From assembly GCA_002118135.1 (NCBI GenBank), contig BDIU01000013.1, positions 124,001 through 188,000 on the forward strand: a stretch of DNA of 64,000 nt, written 5' to 3'. The DNA comes from Trebouxia sp. TZW2008 (lineage: Eukaryota; Chlorophyta; Trebouxiophyceae; Trebouxiales; Trebouxiaceae). The notes beneath the pieces are model-generated. The model was not told the origin of the DNA and did no database searches. It saw nothing but the letters and a program-made list of their open reading frames with translations. Shown one piece after another: positions 57,798 through 64,000 of the stretch (the stretch's first letter is position 1; each line of letters begins with the position of its first letter). The position numbers and the translations under genes were made by a program.

Positions 57798-58133
57798 ATG
57801 CCCGGCGTTCCCAGTCAGCGGGTGACGCCTGAACATTTTGCTCAGTGGAAAATGCAAAGAGATCAAGAGAAAGAACAGGTTTATGCGTCTAGTTTCGGCG
57901 CAAGATAGTCCAAATGCGTACCTAGCAGTTATTGCTTCTGCAGGCGAAAACAGTTGCGCATGAGCAGAGACAAGTGGACATAGAAAACGGCAAGGCAGCA
58001 ATGACAGGTGCTGCCAAGAGTGCTGCTTCTGCCCTCTGTGCTATCTCACCCAGCTGACCTTCCTACTGAGGTTTTGGTTCATGCAGGACGTGAGCTGTAT
58101 GAAAAGCATCCCGAGCTGTTTGAAGGCTATTGA
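57798..58133 (+). CDS. 63-aa protein resembling the C-terminal part of ZC3H15/DFRP1-type proteins, 3 exons
   Basis: Exons 57798-57878, 57944-58007, 58087-58133 give 63 aa with consistent phases. An in-frame TAG lies upstream of the ATG, so it is not an internal fragment of a longer frame on this exon. RVTPEHFAQWKMQRDQEKEQ followed by a Glu/Gln/Lys helix and MTGRELYEKHPELFEGY matches the end of CCCH zinc-finger proteins of the ZC3H15 (DRG family regulatory protein 1) type, where TPESF..WK and MSGRELF...LF occur. The zinc fingers are absent. It may be a stand-alone small protein or a truncated derivative. Confidence 0.6.
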
Positions 58134-58903
58134 AAGCAGCAGCAACCCACAGAAAGGCAATGTTCAATAGGGGTTGTCACAACTGTGCGCTAGCACAGGA
58201 CAACGCCAGCACTGCAGCATCTGTCTCATTTCCAGCTGCAGTGCATGACAGTCAGACATGCTGACATGACTTTGACGCATGTGTTGTAACCTAGATGTCT
58301 GATCTGATTTCATTGATTGAATAGGCAGAACATTTCATTGTGTGCTGTCAAATTGAGTGACAGCCACTAGGCTTGTACTGATTGCTTGTGTGCCAGTATC
58401 TGCAAGAGCGGTCAGGATTCTGTCAATGGATTACACAGCATTGGCACAGCAGCTTTCTTGTCGTTCTTTGACACGTGCCATCTTCCTGCTGCATATGTCT
58501 TCCAGACAAGTTATCGCATATGAGGATTACCAGAGTGTGACACCTTTGTCCTTCTACTCATCTGACAGAGTCAGTTTGTGGCTATCTGCTACATGTGAGA
58601 ACACGCATGTCATGTCATTTGCAAATGTCGTGAAAATCTGAAGTTCAACGCTATGATATGGTTGCAGCTCAGTTTCTGGGGAAAAGCTTCAGCAAAGTGA
58701 GCACTGCACAAATGCTCAGGAAACACAAGAAGTGTGCATCAACAACACCCTTTGCCGCTCCTTGTCACAGCGCATGAAAATTTACCTACATTGGCATTCG
58801 TTTGTCTGAGGGTGATGTGCTGAAGTACAGACTACAGCTGAAGGGCTGTGAGCACCGTATCTACCGTGCTGCCTATGCAGTGCACTACTCATTCTTGGTT
58901 GTA
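58134..58903. other. convergent 3' regions of the small gene and Z-ISO
   Basis: 770 bp between facing stops. A short plus-strand open frame (58357-58641) has no recognisable homology. Nothing else seen. Confidence 0.5.
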
Positions 58904-61279
58904 CTACCATCCAAGCCAATGGCTGGCTGTCTGCATTAGAGGATGCGCCCAGTATGTACCAAGAGCCAGCAGAGTCACCGTGATGTATGGCACCCTCACG
59001 AACTCTTTGTAGTAGTCAGCTGGAAGTTTCTGTCTGCCTTCCCAGATTGCTTTGAAAGGTACTATGCTGGTGCGCGCTTTGACTGCTTCAAAAGCCTGCA
59101 GTAGGATTCATAGACTCAACATAAAGGGGGGACCAGGGTACTGGATGCACATCTCACAATCATGAAAGCAGTCTCACAATCTTGAAGTTAACAGCTTGCT
59201 GCATTACAGTATGCTCTGATCTGGCATACTTCAAACACTGTTTAAGATCTGCCTATGTCTGACTGCAACGGGATGGCTCATAAGCTAGTGAATCTAGCCA
59301 AGTGGCATTGAATTCTGTCGCGTTGTGCGACACATAGTATGTCGTAACACTGACCTGGCCATGTCTTCTTGCCAATCTGAAGTGCCCATGATAGCAGGCA
59401 AAGACATGATGTGCAACCAGAGCTACCAAAGAGGTGGGCATGAAGCTGTTGCCTATGCACATGCTAGCAAAGATCTGCAACTGTCTCACCTGACCGTGTT
59501 TCCTAGCCAATCTGAAGTCCCCATGATAGCAGGCAAAAATGTGGTGTGCAATCACAGCTGCCAAAAAGGTGGTTATGAAGCTCTTGCGCATCCACATGCG
59601 ACTTTCTCACCTGGCCATGTTTCCTAGCCAATCTGAAGTCCCCATGATAGCAGGCAAAGACGTGATGTGCAACCAGGGCTGCTGAAGTGGTGAGCATGAA
59701 GCTGTTGCCTATCCACAAGAGGTGCCCCAGGCACCAGATCAGCTGGCCTGTGTTCTGTGGATGCCGTGTGATACGCGTTATGCCTGTCTCCCACAAATGC
59801 ACCTGAGGCTTGTCAACTGCAGCTACCTGTAACAGCAGTGGTTGATGCACATGTCAGCACAAGCGCTAGGTGTGTATTGAGTGCTAGGCGCGATGACTCC
59901 ACTGCCCTCATCAATAATCAGCAAGGAGTGCTGGATGATGCATAGACAGTGCCAATTCACATGCTTGTGTCTTCTGCATGAGTGTTGTTTGACACGAACC
60001 AGCAGCTATAGGTCAAGAGCTGTGTCATAGTGTTCCACATCGCCAAGCTCGACTTGGTTTGTTGCATAACAACTTGCATCTGACTGTTGCTTATACTGCT
60101 TCTGAGCATGATTTCCGTCAAAACAAGCACACTATAAGGTTCTCAAGCTTGTTTGATTCCTTTCAAACAAACAAAAGTGCATCTGCTTACCTCCAGGATG
60201 TTGAAGGTGGATGGGTACAGAAAATAGAAGGATATAAAGTTAAGCAGCCAGACTGTGCTGTGTATGCCTGGCACACCACGCAGGTTCCAAAGGGGCGTGC
60301 CGCTGTATCTCTGGTTGATGAAGTACACTAGCGCTAGAGCTGCCAGGGGCAGACTGACTAAAGCAAAGATGACTCTGTAGGCTCGGGCCCCTATCAAGTC
60401 TTCTCCTGTACAGCACCAAAGGGAACTGAGCAGGGCACCCTTGCTTACTGCTTACTGCTACATGCACTTGCTCATGTGCAGAGCAGATGCATCAACCGCG
60501 TGTCGAGACTTTTTTGAATAAGGGTCTTTGGTAAGTAAGCAGCTCAGCAGAAAACAAGCACAAGCACCTGCTTGCTAAATGCAATGAACAGTCCAAAACA
60601 GTGTAAGCATACTAGGCCCGATGTGCTGTCAGTCAGCACAAGCTTGTCAGTGCACTGACATGATGCAATTGCATGCGGGCTGATGTGCAAAGCGTACCCC
60701 ATGGCCTGAGGTAAGCTAGGCCACTGTGGGAGGCTGCAAAAATGGCAAGTATGAGCAGCATAACCACTTCAGGGTTGCTGGAAATGGCCTTCAACGAGTC
60801 CAAGAAATTGTTGGCAACGCCTGTATCTGGATCTATCCATGTCTGCAGCAGGAGGGCAATTTGAACATATATGCACAAAACATAGCTGCCAGCTGCAAGT
60901 ACCACGCTAGGGTGCCTGCTGGCCTTACCACATAGATCAATCCCAACACCCCGACAAGCAAGCCTGTGAAGAGGGTCCAGGACTTTGTGGTCTGCTTCTG
61001 AACATCAAAGTATGCTGCGTCCTCTCCCACAAGGTCATCTTGGTCTATGCTCGCATCAGGCTGAGCTGCTCTGCACAGCCCTTGCTTGGCAAATGCTCTT
61101 TTGCCACACGTCAAATTTTGTTGGCAAGCTGGACGCTGATGTTCTGTGCGCAGGTGAGCCCTGCATAGAATGTGGGGTCGCGGAGCAAAAGTGGGGCATA
61201 CGCTTCGGCAGTTGATCGACGACTTTGAGCTGCTGTGTGGCAGGGAACCGTGCTGCACCGTCTGCGACATAGTCTGCAT
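58904..61279 (-). CDS. Z-ISO: 15-cis-zeta-carotene isomerase (Z-ISO), 5 exons
   Basis: Isomerises the 15-cis double bond of 9,15,9'-tri-cis-zeta-carotene in plastid membranes, between phytoene desaturase and zeta-carotene desaturase. Exons in transcription order: 61279-60929, 60842-60698, 60405-60191, 59826-59611, 59095-58904; 372 aa, as in plants (about 365). A Ser/Arg-rich, acid-poor N-terminus of about 80 residues fits a chloroplast transit peptide. The mature part begins LVGEDAAYFDVQKQ and has NnrU-like helices with the conserved SHSGLAYLR, QLIWCLGHLLWIGN, WETGITRITRHPQ and AHHVFACYHGDFRLARKHG; the His residues there fit the family's haem-binding sites. The last exon (VPFKAIWEGRQKLPADYYKE, WAHPLMQ) gives the usual C-terminus. 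Intron 4 carries two open copies of the end of exon 4. Confidence 0.94.
59350..59600 (-). repeat. two copies of the 3' part and donor of Z-ISO exon 4
   Basis: The real exon 4 ends at 59611. Minus-strand copies end at about 59490 and 59355 (spacings 121 and 135), each preceding a gtgag/gtcag donor-like sequence. Both still read AHHIFACYHGDFRLARKHGQ / AHHVFACYHGHFRLARRHGQ in the exon frame, and together they form one open frame of 114 codons. The 5' half of each copy is divergent. Confidence 0.9.
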
Positions 61280-61574
61280 TGCAAGTGCGCTCGGCAAGGC
61301 TTTGGTATCAGTAAATGATGACCCTCAATCGCCCAAGAGACGAGAGGAGGTAACGCTCGCATCGCTACAGGCGTAATGGGTAGGTCTCGAGAGATCAGCA
61401 ACACTGACCAGGGCATTGATGTGTAGTGATCGTGCACAGATATCAGCTGCAAGCAGGTGACCTGTTTGTGCCCATCGTTTTGTCACCAGGTGAGCAGGCT
61501 TGGAGCTGAAGCAAGTGGTTAGCACGCACAAGAGTGATCTGCACGAGGCTCTTGCTTTGAGGCCCGAACACACC
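61280..61574. other. bidirectional intergenic region (Z-ISO / SKIP5)
   Basis: 295 bp between divergent start codons. Must hold both promoters. No element named. Confidence 0.5.
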
Positions 61575-64000
61575 ATGAAGCGCGAACGAGACCCAACGGC
61601 TTCCGCTAACGAGGACGAGCCGCGCCCGAAAAAGGTGACACTACATTGACGTGCCCGCACTTTTGCCTGTACTTAGCTAGGTCAAGGTGATATATGTCTC
61701 ACACTATATGTGCTGCAGGCCCGTAGCCAATGTCACATCAACGATCTGGACAATGGGTGCTTACTGCATATTTTCAAGAAGTTGATGCCCCTGCCAGATT
61801 TGTTCAGCGTGGCAGCAACTTGTAAGGTATGCTTTTCGTGCTGGCATTCTTGCCTTTGTTCAAACAGCCTTGCACAGAGTTGCGAATTGTGCTGAAAAAT
61901 TATCTTATGCCAGCTTTCTGCAAAAACATTAAAGCAAGGGTGTGCTGACGGAACCGACATTTGTGCAGCGATTTAAACAGCTGACAACCGATAAACGCCT
62001 GACGATCTTGGTGACCCAAGAACAGAGCAAGGAGCAGCGACGCAACACCGGACGGCGAGTGCTGTTGACGCTGCAAGCAGCTGTCCAAGCCAGCAGGTCA
62101 GTCACCCCTTGTCCCAGCAGCACTGCCGAAGCCACTACATACATCTAATTCATCTCAAGCAGTTGCATGCCACTGGCATGGCATCAAGCATGTGCTCTAC
62201 TTCGACTATTGTGGTAATTTTGGTTTCTGTCAGACAATATGCGGGGTACATACACCCATCTCATTTGCAGGAAAGGTCCAAGATGATTGCTACTGTCATG
62301 TTCATGATCGATACTATCATGATCACGAATTTTGTGATCCTAAAATGCCCAGTCATTCAGTGTATGCTGAGACCAGCAGTCGCTTGGGTAATGCAGAATT
62401 AGCTTTGTTAATTGGCGCGCAGCATATGTGTGGCCATGCCCAGTCATCTCTGTCACACCTTCCCTTCATTCTAGAAGGAGATTGACTTTGTGCTCTGCCG
62501 ACCACAAGCGATGAGCTGCCTTGCAGGGCCTCCAAGTCTCAACTGGTGGTGCAAAAACAGACGACACAAAAACAACAGTTGCAAACTTTGAAGCAAGTTC
62601 TTCTGTTCTGTCAGCTGTTTTTATATCACCAGCACAGTCGCCGAGGTCCCGCGAGGCAGCTCACCGCATGTGCTTGGTAGACTTGATTGGCCTCGACAAT
62701 CTGCAATTTTAGCAGGAGGCATGTTTCACGCTTTGTCAAGCACAAGTCATTGCAGTGCCTCAGCCTGGCTGATGGTGATTTAGAAGTAATCAAGGTCAGC
62801 AATCATACAAGTTCTATGATTCTGGCTTGACAGCTTCTACATCACCAGCAGTGACTCTGAAGTCTTGCAAAGCGACTCATCGCTTGTGCTTGCCAGCCTC
62901 AACAGTCAGCCTCATCAGGCCACAAGTTGTGCATGACCTGAAGTGCGACTTTGCTTTCTGCAGAGCTGGGGACACCATTGTGCTAGAAGCTGGTCAGCAA
63001 CATGATGCACACGATATTGTCATACCCTGGCCGCTTAAGCTGGTGGGCTCAGGTGCTGCTCCAGAAGACACAGTCCTGGTGTGCCCCAAAGGATCTGAAG
63101 CAGCTCTAGACTTCAGGTAACAGACGATGGCTTCTTGCTTACAGTGGTGCTTTGACTAGACATCCTATGGCTTCTGCATCCTCAGTGATTGACCAATCGC
63201 ACTTGACACCTTGTCAGAGCTTCACTGCGTGATAGCTGATGCCTGCTATGTCTGCGACAGGCTGAGGCGCAAAGCATGGCCCCCAGTGGGACTTATCTGA
63301 AGCAGCATACACACATAACTGTTGCCCTATCCGACTGAGGTTGCCATGTCTGGGTTGTGTGTATAGCAATAGTCTGGTCCATGTAAGCAGAGCTGATTGC
63401 AGAGATCAGCACACAAACAGTTGCTACCTGGTGCAGGTCAACAGGCAAAGTGGCAAACATGACTATACAAGCAACACTGAGCAACTGCATACTGCACCGG
63501 CGGGGCAGCGTAGTAGTCGAGGGCTGCAAGCTGCAGTGCCATGCTGGTGGGCTGGAGCACCTGTTCACTCCTTTGGTGACATTGGCAGCTGCTGGCATCA
63601 AGAGGCGTCAACAGCCAATGCTTAGATCAGCAGGCCGGGAGGCTGGCATGGGCAGCTTGTCTGTGGTTGAGACCAAGATCAGGGTAAGCAGCAGTTGCGC
63701 GTCGTAGGCCTTTCTTTGTGTGTGTTCAGTGAGAAATTTGAGCTGCTGACTTTGCAGTCATAGCATATGCTATCCTGCGATGCATAGCTCCTTAGCGCCT
63801 TTGATCTTGAGGACGTTGAAAATTGTTGTGTAAAGCAAGATTACGCTGCAAGACGGTTCTGTTTGCATGTTCTGACTGTCGTCTTGGTTGCAGGGTGGAA
63901 CAGGCGCAACAGCAGTCAAGTGTGGAGGGACTGGTGCATTGCAGCAAGTGCGGGTCATTCATCTGTCCAGGGATACGTTGTTCTGGTTTGATGTACATGC
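61575..64000 (+). CDS. F-box protein SKIP5-like, partial (runs off the window)
   Basis: Substrate receptor type of SCF ubiquitin ligase. Exons: 61575-61634, 61719-61826, 61969-62096, 62964-63116, 63437-63683, 63894 to beyond 64000; phases agree. After a 20-residue charged start, INDLDNGCLLHIFKKLMPLP and FSVAATCK form the F-box (exon 2). The rest follows the plant SKIP5 pattern of a pectin-lyase-like beta-helix: AGDTIVLEAGQQHDAHDIVI, PLKLVGSGAAPEDTVLVCPK, NCILHRRGSVVVEGCKLQC, and VRVIHLSRDTLFWFDVH at the window edge. The long intron 3 (62097-62963) includes a 79-nt exon-like piece (62716-62794) that would break the frame, so it is left out. The stop codon lies outside the window. Confidence 0.87.

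Noticed and set aside
62716..62794. Exon-like piece (RRHVSRFVKHKSLQCLSLADG) in intron 3 of the SKIP5-like gene
   Set aside because: It has an acceptor and a weak donor, but its 79 nt would shift the frame of the well-supported next exon; it may be a relic or alternative exon.

Overview
This window is nuclear DNA of a eukaryote, most likely a chlorophyte green alga and probably a trebouxiophyte. Every protein gene but one small partial one (39148-39650) can be assembled by hand from short exons (37 to about 1,140 nt) joined by GT-AG introns. All closed models keep one reading frame from ATG to stop. The content is plant or algal: 15-cis-zeta-carotene isomerase, an F-box SKIP5-like protein, plant-type LARP6, plant-type mitochondrial bL20, GnT-I and a plant-type TCP11 protein. 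The ciliary-type adenylate kinase 7 argues against a land plant. TGTAA, the usual green-algal polyadenylation signal, lies after several stops. Species cannot be read from the sequence.

Layout: TCP11-like (964-7869, +); RING-finger protein (8418-12789, -); ethanolamine/choline kinase (13244-15300, +); adenylate kinase 7 with a DPY30-type exon (15727-25315, +), with a 120-nt 5S rRNA gene in its last intron (24688-24807, +); NAD(P)-malic enzyme (25959-34243, -); GnT-I (34682-37258, -); mitochondrial bL20 (37564-37982, +); a small two-helix membrane protein (39148-39650, +, 5' end unresolved); LARP6 (40180-42542, +); MMTAG2-like protein (43282-45130, -); a tandem pair of DUF3598-like paralogues (45523-49747 and 50595-53662, +); a DUF262-HNH (GmrSD-like) nuclease-type gene with five introns (54437-57253, +); a 63-aa protein like the tail of ZC3H15 (57798-58133, +); zeta-carotene isomerase (58904-61279, -); F-box SKIP5-like (61575 to beyond the window, +).

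The genes are mostly unrelated housekeeping or organelle functions, so no operon-like cooperation is expected. Divergent pairs share short intergenic regions (RING/kinase, GnT-I/bL20, MMTAG2/DUF3598-A, Z-ISO/SKIP5).

Two things stand out. First, introns repeatedly carry truncated, same-orientation copies of a neighbouring exon that include its splice junction. These 'exon echoes' occur in at least a dozen introns of five genes. They lie downstream of the exon when the donor is copied and upstream when the acceptor is copied, with spacings of about 80 to 270 bp, including a six-unit array of about 102 bp that ends exactly on a real splice acceptor. Second, a prokaryotic defence-type architecture (DUF262 plus HNH) is present as a spliced nuclear gene with a basic, Ala/Ser/Arg-rich N-terminal extension that could be an organelle targeting peptide.
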